From Paracoccus isoporae (GTDB taxonomy: Bacteria; Pseudomonadota; Alphaproteobacteria; Rhodobacterales; Rhodobacteraceae), in assembly GCF_900101865.1 (NCBI RefSeq), contig NZ_FNAH01000006.1, positions 124,001 through 188,000 of the forward strand: a stretch of DNA of 64,000 nt. The letters are read 5' to 3'. The notes below the pieces were generated by a model that was not told the origin of the DNA, searched no databases, and worked only from the letters and a program-made list of their open reading frames with translations. Made by a program: the position numbers and the translations under genes. This document shows, piece after piece, positions 1 through 8,106 of this stretch (positions are counted from its first letter, which is position 1; each line of letters starts with the position of its first letter).

Positions 1-167
1 CGCTCGTTCAGCAGGGTGAAGTAATCGTTGAACCCGTCGGCATATTGCGTGCCGCCCGCGCCGTAGGCACCGGTGCGATAGGACAGGTTGGGCACGATCA
101 GATCGGCCATGGCAGGGGCCGCGGCCATCATCGTCCCGGCGGCCAGTGCTGCTAGTTTCATCTTCAT
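1..167 (-). CDS. Branched-chain-type ABC transporter substrate-binding protein, N-terminal fragment
   Basis: This is the first 55 codons of a gene that runs off the left edge of the window. The translation begins MKMKLAALAAG and continues through a hydrophobic, Ala-rich stretch to an AMA|D site near residue 21, a typical Sec signal peptide. The mature start is DLIVPNLSYRTGAYG, the pattern seen at the N-terminus of Rhodobacteraceae LivK-like periplasmic receptors (Peripla_BP_6 family). A strong ribosome binding site (GGAGGAGA) lies 5 bases before the ATG. It follows livM, livH, livG and an acyl-CoA ligase on the same strand, so it is very likely the receptor of this importer. The ligand cannot be told from this fragment; a livF gene would be expected further left. 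Confidence 0.8.
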   Translation of the reverse strand, partial: MKMKLAALAAGTMMAAAPAMADLIVPNLSYRTGAYGAGGTQYADGFNDYFTLLNE

Positions 168-218
168 GGTTGTCTCCTCCCAGAGTGTTGTGACGCCGGT
201 TCGACCGGGTTCTGCCAG

Positions 219-1295
219 TTAATGCGGGAACGGCCAGAGCCGCAGTTTTTCCTTCACCAATTGCCACAGCCGGGCCAGTCCGTGCGGCTCGACGATCAGG
301 AAGAAAATGATCAGCGCACCGACGATCATCAGTTCGATATGCGCCGCCAGGTCGGTGGGCCATCCCAGCACACCGACCAGCACGTTCTTCAGGAACACCG
401 GCAGCAGCACCAGAAAGGCCGCGCCCGCGAAACTCCCGAAGATCGACCCCAGCCCGCCGATGATGACCATGAACAGGACCAGGAAACTCTTGTTGATGCC
501 GAAGGCCTCGCCCACCTCGGCCGCGCCCAGATAGACGGCGAACAGCAGCGCGCCCGCGATGCCGACGAAGAACGAGCTGACCCCGAAGGCCGACAGCTTC
601 GCGGTCAGCGGGTTCACCCCGATGATCTCGGCGGCGATGTCCATGTCGCGGATCGCCATCCATTTGCGCCCGATCATGCCGCGCGTCAGATTGCGCGCCA
701 CCCAGGCGGCAAAGATCACGAAGGCCAGGCAGACCAGGTATTTCGCCGCCGGGCTGGCCGCAGGCCCGGTCACCGCCCAGCCCAGCACCGTGCGCTCCGG
801 CGCCGTGATCTGGCCCGAGGCGGAGTAGTTGTAGAACCACGGCACCTTGTTGAACAGCCAGACCAGAAAGAACTGCGCCGCCAGCGTCGCCACGGCCAGA
901 TAGAACCCCTTGATCCGCAGGCTCGGCAGGCCGAAGGCGATGCCGACCATGGCGGTGATGCCGCCGGCCAGCAGGACATGGATCAGGATCGACAGATCGG
1001 GGAAAGCCGTCATCAGCTTGTAGACCGAATAGGCCCCCACCGCCATGAACCCGCCGGTCCCGAGGCTGACCTGCCCGGCATAGCCGGTCAGGATGTTCAG
1101 CCCGATCGCGGCGATGGCATAGATCAGGAAGGGCAGCAGCACCGCGCTCGCCCAGTAATCATTGATGACGAAGGGCACCACCATCGCCGCCACGCCCAGG
1201 ATGACGTAGTATCCCATCCGGTCCAGCTTGATCGGGAAGGTCTGGCCATCGTCGCGATAGCTGGTCTTGAAATTGCCCGCCTCACGGTAAAACAT
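219..1295 (-). CDS. livM: Branched-chain-type ABC transporter permease LivM
   Basis: This is an inner-membrane permease of 358 residues, the usual size for LivM. It has about nine to ten hydrophobic segments and the family signature around residues 65-85 (LNILTGYAGQVSLGTGGFMA), where the cytoplasmic-side Gly-rich motif sits. A second signature near residues 275-290 (VIIGGLGSIFGSFAGAA) is the loop that contacts the ATPase subunits. The start is supported by a G-rich ribosome binding site (AGGGGGGG) a few bases upstream. It lies between livH upstream and livK downstream in a leftward operon. With LivH it would form the translocation pore for the ligand captured by LivK. Amino acids are the classic ligand, but the acyl-CoA ligase at the head of the operon leaves a carboxylic acid possible. 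Confidence 0.9.
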   Translation of the reverse strand: MFYREAGNFKTSYRDDGQTFPIKLDRMGYYVILGVAAMVVPFVINDYWASAVLLPFLIYAIAAIGLNILTGYAGQVSLGTGGFMAVGAYSVYKLMTAFPDLSILIHVLLAGGITAMVGIAFGLPSLRIKGFYLAVATLAAQFFLVWLFNKVPWFYNYSASGQITAPERTVLGWAVTGPAASPAAKYLVCLAFVIFAAWVARNLTRGMIGRKWMAIRDMDIAAEIIGVNPLTAKLSAFGVSSFFVGIAGALLFAVYLGAAEVGEAFGINKSFLVLFMVIIGGLGSIFGSFAGAAFLVLLPVFLKNVLVGVLGWPTDLAAHIELMIVGALIIFFLIVEPHGLARLWQLVKEKLRLWPFPH

Positions 1296-1411
1296 CAGTT
1301 CCCCCCCTCATTCGCCGCCATCCGGCGGACGGCGCGCCGCCCCGGCCGCGTGACGCATCGCAACCCTTGCGTTCTTCTTCATCCAAATACCCGGCCAACG
1401 CGCAGACATGC

Positions 1412-2395
1412 TCACACCCGCTCGATGATGCGCTCGCCGAACAGCCCTTGCGGCCGGAAGACGAGGAAGATCAGCGCCAGCACATAGGCGAACCAGTTTT
1501 CGGTCGCGCCGCCGACCATGGGGCCGACGAAGAACTCGAACAGCTTCTCGCCCACCCCGATGATCAGCCCGCCCACGATCGCGCCGGGGATGGAGGTGAA
1601 CCCGCCCAGCATCAGCACCGGCAGCGCCTTGAGTGCGATCAGGCTCAGCGAGAACTGCACCCCCGATTTCGTGCCCCACATGATCCCCGCGACAAGCGCC
1701 ACGAAACCGGCGATGGACCAGACCATGATCCAGATGAATTGCAGCGAAATCCCGACCGACAGCGCCGCCTGATGATCGTCGGCCACCGCGCGCATGGCCC
1801 GGCCCTGCTTGGTGTATTGCGAAAACGCCACCAGCGCCGCGACCAGAAGCGCCGCGATGATCGTGGCCCAGATATCCAGCCGGTCGATGAAGAAGCCGTA
1901 ACCGAACCAGTTCGCGGTCGCCTGCTCGATCGTGTCGGAAATCCCCTGCGGCAGCCCGACATCCAGCGTCTTGATATCGGCGCCCCACATCACGTCGCCC
2001 AGGCCTTCCAGGAAATAGGCCAGCCCGATCGTCGCCATGAACAGGATGATCGGCTCCTGCCCGACCAGATGCTGCAACACCAGCTTCTCGATCACGATGG
2101 CCAGCAGCACCATCACTCCCGCGGTCAGCAGGATCGCCACCACCGGCCCGACCGTCCAGCTGAAGTTGCTCAGATGGGTGCCGAAGGTGGCGTTGATGAG
2201 ATGCGAGAAAGGCACCTGCCCCTCCATGATGCCGACCAGCGTCAGCGCCGCGAACAGCGCCATCACCCCCTGCGCATAGTTGAACACGCCAGAGGCCTTG
2301 AAGATCAGCACGAAGCCGAGTGCGACCAGCGAATACATCACCCCGGTCATCAGCCCGTTGATGAACACCTCGGAGGCATAGAAAAGCTGATCCAT
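1412..2395 (-). CDS. livH: Branched-chain-type ABC transporter permease LivH
   Basis: This 327-residue permease starts MDQLFYASEVFINGLMTG, the normal LivH beginning. The longer open frame upstream (to 2437) is not used because an AAAGGA ribosome binding site sits just before the ATG at 2395. The LivH signature is present near residues 30-50 (ALGFVLIFKASGVFNYAQG), and the ATPase-contact motif near residue 235-250 (LGGFTSIPGAIVGG). About eight hydrophobic helices are visible. It follows livG by 42 bases and precedes livM by about 116 bases, a gap that holds only GC-rich hairpin-prone sequence. It pairs with LivM as the second half of the pore. Confidence 0.9.
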   Translation of the reverse strand: MDQLFYASEVFINGLMTGVMYSLVALGFVLIFKASGVFNYAQGVMALFAALTLVGIMEGQVPFSHLINATFGTHLSNFSWTVGPVVAILLTAGVMVLLAIVIEKLVLQHLVGQEPIILFMATIGLAYFLEGLGDVMWGADIKTLDVGLPQGISDTIEQATANWFGYGFFIDRLDIWATIIAALLVAALVAFSQYTKQGRAMRAVADDHQAALSVGISLQFIWIMVWSIAGFVALVAGIMWGTKSGVQFSLSLIALKALPVLMLGGFTSIPGAIVGGLIIGVGEKLFEFFVGPMVGGATENWFAYVLALIFLVFRPQGLFGERIIERV

Positions 2396-2437
2396 CAGCG
2401 CCGTCCTTTCGCGTTGAGATCCCCAGCGGTCGCGCAA

Positions 2438-3289
2438 TCAGTCATGGGCCACCCCCAGATAGGCATCGATGACCTCCTGGTTGTTGCGCACCTCGTCGGG
2501 CGAGCCGTCACCGATCTTGCGGCCGTAATCCATCACCACCACCCGGTCGGACAGATCCATCACCACGCCCATGTCATGTTCGATCAGCACGATGGTGGTG
2601 CCGAATTCGTCATTCACGTCGAGGACAAATCGCGACATGTCCTCCTTCTCCTCGACATTCATCCCCGCCATCGGCTCGTCCAGCAGCAGGATCTGCGGCT
2701 CGGCGGCCAGCGCACGGGCCAGCTCGACCCGCTTCTTCAGCCCGTAGGGCAGACGCCCCACAGGCGTCTTGCGGATATTCTGGATCTCCAGGAAATCGAT
2801 GATCCGCTCGACCTGTTCGCGATTGGCGATCTCCTCGCGCTCGGCGGCACCCCACCACAGCGCCTGGCTGAGAAAGCCCGATTTCGTCTTGTTCAGCCGC
2901 CCGGTCATGATGTTGTCCAGAACCGTCATGCCGTCGAACAACGCGATGTTCTGGAAGGTCCGCGCGATGCCCAGCCGCGCCACCTCATAGGGGCGCATCG
3001 GACCGCGCTTGTAGCCCTTGAACCAGACCTCGCCCTCCTGCGGCACGTAAAAACCAGAGATCACGTTCAGCATCGAGGATTTGCCCGCCCCGTTCGGCCC
3101 AATGATCGCCCGGATCTCGCCCTCGCGCACGTCGAAGCTGATATTCTTGATCGCCTCCACCCCGCCGAAGCGCAGGGTGATGTTGCGCAGATCCATCAGC
3201 ACGCCGCCGATCTGGCGACCATCCGCGGTGACATAGCCCTCGGCGGGCGCCGGCTGACCGGTAAGGGGATTGCTCTCAATATCCGTCAT
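2438..3289 (-). CDS. livG: Branched-chain-type ABC transporter ATP-binding protein LivG
   Basis: This cytoplasmic ABC ATPase has 283 residues. Walker A is GPNGAGKSS near residue 63-71; the LivG-type signature appears as LPYGLKKRVELARALA, and Walker B as ILLLDEPMAGM with the catalytic Glu. A switch His follows in LIEHDMGVVM. A roughly 25-residue N-terminal extension precedes the usual start of the domain. The start codon overlaps the stop codon of the upstream acyl-CoA ligase as ATGA, which implies translational coupling. It energises LivH/LivM; the companion LivF ATPase is not in view and probably lies left of the window. Confidence 0.9.
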   Translation of the reverse strand: MTDIESNPLTGQPAPAEGYVTADGRQIGGVLMDLRNITLRFGGVEAIKNISFDVREGEIRAIIGPNGAGKSSMLNVISGFYVPQEGEVWFKGYKRGPMRPYEVARLGIARTFQNIALFDGMTVLDNIMTGRLNKTKSGFLSQALWWGAAEREEIANREQVERIIDFLEIQNIRKTPVGRLPYGLKKRVELARALAAEPQILLLDEPMAGMNVEEKEDMSRFVLDVNDEFGTTIVLIEHDMGVVMDLSDRVVVMDYGRKIGDGSPDEVRNNQEVIDAYLGVAHD

Positions 3290-5274
3290 TCCGCCGCCAC
3301 CTTCTGCGCCTGCGCCTGTCCGAAGACCTGCACGTCCTCGATCCTCAGCGTCGCCTTGATCTTGCCCTTGCGGCCGTCCTCATACGTCACCTCGGTCTCG
3401 GTATAGACGCTGTTCGAACCGTCATAGAGCGCGTCCACCAGATCCCCGAACTTGTCACTGATGACCGCGCGCCGGACCTTGCGGGTCCGCGTCATCTCGC
3501 CGTCATCGGGGTCCAGCTCCTTGTGCAGCACCAGGAAGCGGTGGATCTGGCAGCCCGCCAGCATCTCGTCCTCGGCGACCGAGGCGTTCACCGCCTCCAC
3601 ATGCTCCTTGATCGTGGCATAGACCTGCGGATGCCCGGCCAGCTCCTGATAGGAGGCATAGGCGATGTTGTTCCGCTCCGCCCAGTTGCCGACCGCGTTC
3701 AGGTCGATATTGATCATCGCGGTGCAGTAATCGCGGCCATTTCCGATCACCACCGCCTCGAGGATATTCGGATAGAATTTCAGCTTGTTCTCGACATATT
3801 TGGGCGCGAACATGCTGCCATCGGCCATCTTGCCGACATCCTTGGCGCGGTCGATGATGCGCAGATGCCCGCTGGATTCCTCGAAGAACCCGGCATCCCC
3901 CGTTGCCACCCAGCCTTCCGCATCCTTGGTCGAGGCGGTGCTTTCGGCGTTCTGGAAATACTCCACGAAAGTACCGGGGCTGCGATAGAACACCTCGCCA
4001 TTCTCGGCGATCTTCACCTCCACGCCGGGCGAGGGCACGCCCACCGTGTCCGACCGCACCTCGCCGTCGGGCTGCTGGGTGATGAACACCGACGCCTCGG
4101 TCTGGCCGTAGAGCTGTTTCAGGTTGATCCCCAGCGAGCGGTAGAAATCGAAGATCTCCGGCCCGATCGCCTCGCCCGCCGTGTATCCGACGCGAATGCG
4201 GCTGTAACCCAGCGTGTTTTTCAGTGGCCCATAGACAAAGACCTTGCCCAGCCCGTAAGCCAGCCGGTCCCCGAACCCGACGGATTTCCCGTCCAGCAGC
4301 TTCGGCCCGACGCGGTTCGCGACCTTCATGTAACGGTCGAACAGCCATTTCTTGACCCGCCCGGAATCCTCCATGCGGATCATCACATTGGTCAGCTGCC
4401 CCTCGAACACCCGCGGCGGGGCAAAGAAATAGGTCGGCCCGATCTCGCGCAGATCGGTCATCATCGTGGCGGCACTTTCCGGGCAGTTCACGGTGAATCC
4501 GGTCCACATCGCCTGGCCCATGGAGAAGATGAAATCCCCCACCCAGGCCATCGGCAGATAGGCCAGAACCTCGTCGCGATGGTTCAGCCCGTCGAACTCG
4601 GACGTGTTTTTCGCCGTCTCGATGATGTTGCGGTTGGACAGCACGACGCCCTTGGGCTTGCCCGTGGTGCCCGAGGTATACAGCATCACGCAGGTGCTGT
4701 CGTAATCGAGGCCCGCGATCAGCCGGTCCAGCTCCTCGCCCAGCCGGGTCTCGGCCGCACGTCCTTCGGCCTGAACATCGGACAGCGCATTCATATGGCT
4801 GTGGTCGTATTTCCGCATCCCGCGCTTGTCGGTGTACAGCACCTGTTCGACATTGCGCGGCGCGTCGGGCATCGACTGCACCTCCAGCACCTTGTCGACC
4901 TGCTCCTGATCGCCGCAGACCACGAAGCGCGCGCCGCAATGGCCCAGCACATAGGCCATCTCCTCGGCCACAGCGTCCTGATAGAGCGGCACAGGAATCG
5001 CCCCGCACATCTGCGCGGCCACCATCGACCAGTAATGCGCCGGCCGGTTGCGCCCGATAATGGCGACATGATCGCCCGGCTTCAGCCCCAGCACCAGCAT
5101 CCCCAGCGCAAGCGCCCGGATCTCTTCGGCGGCCTCATGCCAGGTCCAGCTTTGCCAGATGCCGAATTCCTTCTCGCGATAGGCCGGACGATTGCCCAGC
5201 CGATCGGCGTTCCGCGCCAGCAGCGCGGGGATGGATTGCAGATCCGCATGCGCGGGTGCCGCCAGATGAGCCAT
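3286..5274 (-). CDS. AMP-dependent acyl-CoA synthetase (long-chain FadD-like)
   Basis: This is a 662-residue adenylate-forming ligase that activates a carboxylic acid with ATP and CoA. The P-loop-like motif YTSGTTGKPKG is near residue 200, the GQTEA motif marks the acyl-adenylate pocket, and ATGDAGFFEE followed by IIDRAKDVGK forms the hinge and C-terminal subdomain entry. Length and motifs fit the long-chain fatty acyl-CoA synthetase group (AMP-binding plus AMP-binding_C). The start at 5274 has an excellent ribosome binding site (GGGAGGAGAC), so the 27-residue upstream extension of the frame is ignored. It is the first gene of the leftward liv operon and its stop overlaps livG. Such ligase-plus-liv operons recur in alphaproteobacteria and suggest import and immediate CoA activation of an acid. 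The exact substrate is unknown. Confidence 0.88.
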   Translation of the reverse strand: MAHLAAPAHADLQSIPALLARNADRLGNRPAYREKEFGIWQSWTWHEAAEEIRALALGMLVLGLKPGDHVAIIGRNRPAHYWSMVAAQMCGAIPVPLYQDAVAEEMAYVLGHCGARFVVCGDQEQVDKVLEVQSMPDAPRNVEQVLYTDKRGMRKYDHSHMNALSDVQAEGRAAETRLGEELDRLIAGLDYDSTCVMLYTSGTTGKPKGVVLSNRNIIETAKNTSEFDGLNHRDEVLAYLPMAWVGDFIFSMGQAMWTGFTVNCPESAATMMTDLREIGPTYFFAPPRVFEGQLTNVMIRMEDSGRVKKWLFDRYMKVANRVGPKLLDGKSVGFGDRLAYGLGKVFVYGPLKNTLGYSRIRVGYTAGEAIGPEIFDFYRSLGINLKQLYGQTEASVFITQQPDGEVRSDTVGVPSPGVEVKIAENGEVFYRSPGTFVEYFQNAESTASTKDAEGWVATGDAGFFEESSGHLRIIDRAKDVGKMADGSMFAPKYVENKLKFYPNILEAVVIGNGRDYCTAMINIDLNAVGNWAERNNIAYASYQELAGHPQVYATIKEHVEAVNASVAEDEMLAGCQIHRFLVLHKELDPDDGEMTRTRKVRRAVISDKFGDLVDALYDGSNSVYTETEVTYEDGRKGKIKATLRIEDVQVFGQAQAQKVAAE

Positions 5275-5456
5275 GTCTCCTCCCGTCTCCGGTCCGCCTC
5301 CACACGAACCGCCGTCGCCGTCGCGCAGTCTCTCGCCCGCGTCCGGCCCCTGCACATTCGCCGCCGAGTCTTACCGGAGTTTTTCCCGAATCTAACGAAT
5401 TCTAACGCGCTTCCCGAACCGGGTTCCGGGTGCTAACCCGGTTGGGGGAGGAGATG

Positions 5457-7331
5457 ATGATCACCGGAAATTCACGGGCCGAGCTGATGCAGTCGGGGTT
5501 GAACCTGATCGGTCAGGCCCTGTCCATCTTCGATGCCGATCTGCGCCTGGCGGTGGCCAACCGCCAGTATCAGGCCATGTTCGCCCTGCCCGACAAGCTG
5601 ACCCAGCCCGGCACGTTTTTCGAGGACACGATCCGCCACATGGTGCTGCGCGGCGAATACGGCCCCCAGGACGACCCCGACGAGGCCGTGCGCATCCGCG
5701 TCGAACAGGCCCGCACCTTCGAGCCGCATTACCTCGAACGGCTGCGCCCGGACGGAAGCTGGATCTCGGTCGAGGGCGCGCCGCTCAGCCAGGGCGGATG
5801 GGTCGCCGTCTATACCGACATCACCGAGGTCAAGCGCCAGGAGGCACTGCTGCGCGCCCGGTCGGAGGAGCTGTCCGGCCAGGTGCTGGAAAACGCCGAA
5901 CGCCTCTCGGCGGCCAATCGCGAACTGGCCTCGACCATCACCGCGCTGCAGGAAGCCAAGCGCGTCGTGACCGAGACCCAGGCCCGGACCCGGCAGGTGA
6001 CGGAGATGATCCCGGCCCATATCGCCCATATGGACCGCGATTACCGCTACGTGTTCTCCAACCGGCAATTGCCGCGCATCTTCCCCGGCACCCGCCCCGA
6101 CATTGTCGGCCAGAAGGTCGAAGACGCGCTCGGCCCCGCCACCTGGCCGCTCGTGCGCCCGCATCTGGAACGCGCCCTGGCGGGACGGCACCAGGTGTTC
6201 GAGATCACCCACGCCGAATCTGGCCGCCGCATCCGCATCGCGCTGACCCCGGATCGCGGCGGCAACGGCGTCTATGTCCTCTCCACCGATGTCACCGCCG
6301 AGGTCGAGGTGCGCGAGGCGCTGACCCATGCCTCCCGCCGCGAGCTGGCCGCCAAGATCACCTCCGGCCTCGCCCATGATTTCGGCAATCTGCTGACCGT
6401 CATCCTCGGGCTTCAGGACCGTCTGGCGCGCGGCGATCTGCCCGGCGGGGCGCAGGCCGATGTGCAGGCGACGCTGGCCGCCACCCGGCGCGGGGTGCAG
6501 TTGCTGGAACGCATCGGCCAGATCGCCGCCCCGCCCGGCACCCAGCGCGAGCCGGTCGACATCGCCGCCCTGCTGCGCGATCTGTGCGAACTGGCCCGCC
6601 CGACTTTGGGCGATGCCGTCACCCTGTCGCTGACGACCGACCTGCCCGCCGACAAGCTGATGCTCGATCCCGGCCATCTTCAGGATTCGCTGCTGAACCT
6701 GATCCTGAACGGCCGCGATGCGATGGGTCCGGGCGGCGGCACCATCACCATCACCGCCCGCGCCGCCACACCCTGGCTGGAGATCGAGATCACCGATACC
6801 GGCCCCGGCTTCTCGCCCGAGGCGCTGTCGCGCGGCACCGAACCCTTCTTCACCACCAAGCCCGGCCAGGGCTCCGGCCTCGGCCTCGCCATGGTGTTCG
6901 ACCAGGCCAAGCTCGCCGGCGGCACGCTGCATCTCTTCAACCGCCCCGAAGGCGGCGCGCGGGTGCGGCTGCGCCTGCCGCTGCATGTGGTGCGCCCGGC
7001 CATGATCCTTCTGGTCGAGGATGATGACAGCCTGCGCGAGATGCTGCGCCGGATGCTCACCGATCTGGGCCATTCCGTGATCGAGGCCGGATCGCTGCAG
7101 GAGGCGCGGCGGCTGGCCGATCTGCCCGGCCTCACGCTGATCCTCTCCGACCTCCAGCTTGGCGACGGGCTGGGCTCCGACCTCGCCGCGCCCTCGGGCC
7201 CGCCCCTGGTGCTGATGACGGCCCTGCCCGCCGACGACAAGCTGCGCCGCGCGGCCCCCGGCCCGGTGCTGTCCAAACCCTTCGACGCCGCCTCGCTCTC
7301 CGAGGCGCTGAGCCAGGTGATCCATGACTGA
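5457..7331 (+). CDS. PAS-domain hybrid histidine kinase with C-terminal receiver
   Basis: This is a 624-residue soluble sensor kinase with no membrane segment. A first PAS-like domain spans about residues 10-125 and a second about 180-285, joined by a coiled-coil-like stretch (about 125-185). The phosphoacceptor His is H307 in GLAHDFGNLL. The ATPase domain shows the N box (NLILNGRDAM, about residue 414), the G1 box DTGPGF and the G2 box GSGLGLAMV. A receiver domain follows from about residue 515 with EDDD, phosphoacceptor D565 (LSDLQLGD) and Lys607 (LSKPF). GGGGGAGG ending at 5451 favours ATG 5457; ATG 5454 and GTG 5430 are alternatives. The gene overlaps the next response regulator by 8 bases, so phosphate could pass to the attached receiver or to that partner. 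The signal is unknown. Confidence 0.88.
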   Translation: MITGNSRAELMQSGLNLIGQALSIFDADLRLAVANRQYQAMFALPDKLTQPGTFFEDTIRHMVLRGEYGPQDDPDEAVRIRVEQARTFEPHYLERLRPDGSWISVEGAPLSQGGWVAVYTDITEVKRQEALLRARSEELSGQVLENAERLSAANRELASTITALQEAKRVVTETQARTRQVTEMIPAHIAHMDRDYRYVFSNRQLPRIFPGTRPDIVGQKVEDALGPATWPLVRPHLERALAGRHQVFEITHAESGRRIRIALTPDRGGNGVYVLSTDVTAEVEVREALTHASRRELAAKITSGLAHDFGNLLTVILGLQDRLARGDLPGGAQADVQATLAATRRGVQLLERIGQIAAPPGTQREPVDIAALLRDLCELARPTLGDAVTLSLTTDLPADKLMLDPGHLQDSLLNLILNGRDAMGPGGGTITITARAATPWLEIEITDTGPGFSPEALSRGTEPFFTTKPGQGSGLGLAMVFDQAKLAGGTLHLFNRPEGGARVRLRLPLHVVRPAMILLVEDDDSLREMLRRMLTDLGHSVIEAGSLQEARRLADLPGLTLILSDLQLGDGLGSDLAAPSGPPLVLMTALPADDKLRRAAPGPVLSKPFDAASLSEALSQVIHD

Positions 7332-8034
7332 CGCGCCGCTGATCGCAATCCTCGAAGACGAACCCGAGATCCGCCGGATCATGGCCGACACGCTGGAAGG
7401 CGCGGGCTTCCGCACCATGGGATTTGCGCGCGCCACCGAGTTCGAGGCCGCGTTGCGCCGCATCACCCCGGATGCCTGCCTGGTCGATCTGGGCCTGCCC
7501 GACCGCGACGGGCTGGCGCTCGTCCACCGGCTGGCCACCGAATCCGGCGCGGCGATCATCATCGTCTCGGGCCGCGCGCAGGTGCAGGACCGCGTGACCG
7601 GTCTGGAACTGGGCGCCGACGACTACATCATCAAGCCGTTCGAGCCGGCCGAGCTGCTGGCCCGGCTGCGCGCCCGCCTGCGCCGCCCCGCCGCCCCGTC
7701 CCGCGCCGATTCCCGCGCCCAGGCCCGTTTCGCCGGCTGGCAGGCCGATTTCGACCGTTACGTGCTGACCTCCCCGGATGGCGCCGAGACCCCGATGAGC
7801 CATGCCGAGGCCGAGGTGCTGCGGATGTTTCTCGACAATCCCCGCCGCCTGATCTCGCGCGGGCAGATGCTCGAAACCCTGGGCGGCTCGGGCGGGGAAA
7901 GCTTCGACCGGGCGATGGATGTGCGCATCTCGCGGCTGCGCAGCAAGCTGGGCGAGGATCCCAAGAACCCGCAGCTCATCAAGACCATCTACGGCGCGGG
8001 CTATATCTTCCTGGCCGAGGTCGGCTGGGGCTGA
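7324..8034 (+). CDS. OmpR/PhoB-family response regulator
   Basis: This 236-residue DNA-binding response regulator has a receiver domain with acidic pair E11-D12, phosphoacceptor D55 (LVDLGLPD) and Lys104 (IIKPFEP). The C-terminal winged-helix domain (about residues 135-230) ends with the typical DVRISRLRSKLGED and TIYGAGYIF pattern of OmpR/PhoB regulators. Its start lies inside the last codons of the hybrid kinase gene (8-base overlap), so the two are co-translated and very likely cognate. The linker (about 115-130) is Ala/Arg/Pro rich. No neighbour gives a clear target; the divergent acyl-CoA ligase/liv operon upstream of the kinase is one candidate, by position only. Confidence 0.92.
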   Translation: MTDAPLIAILEDEPEIRRIMADTLEGAGFRTMGFARATEFEAALRRITPDACLVDLGLPDRDGLALVHRLATESGAAIIIVSGRAQVQDRVTGLELGADDYIIKPFEPAELLARLRARLRRPAAPSRADSRAQARFAGWQADFDRYVLTSPDGAETPMSHAEAEVLRMFLDNPRRLISRGQMLETLGGSGGESFDRAMDVRISRLRSKLGEDPKNPQLIKTIYGAGYIFLAEVGWG

Positions 8035-8054
8035 CGCCGGCCCGGCCATGACGA

Positions 8055-8076
8055 AGGGGCGGCCGCGGCCGCCCCT
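8055..8076. terminator. Perfect palindrome between convergent genes, probable bidirectional terminator
   Basis: A 22-base perfect palindrome (AGGGGCGGCC, central GC, GGCCGCCCCT) lies in the gap between the rightward response-regulator gene and the leftward aldehyde dehydrogenase gene. It has no long T run on either side, so termination strength is uncertain. Confidence 0.6.
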
Positions 8077-8106
8077 CGCGTGTCACGTTCCGGCTGGCGC
8101 TGCGGC

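Noticed and set aside
1367..3406. Long open frame of 679 codons opposite the liv genes
   Set aside because: Its product is low-complexity (His/Asp/Arg/Gln rich) and fully antisense to livH and livG. It is a shadow due to high GC content, as are similar long frames opposite pnp, the acyl-CoA ligase and the polyamine genes.
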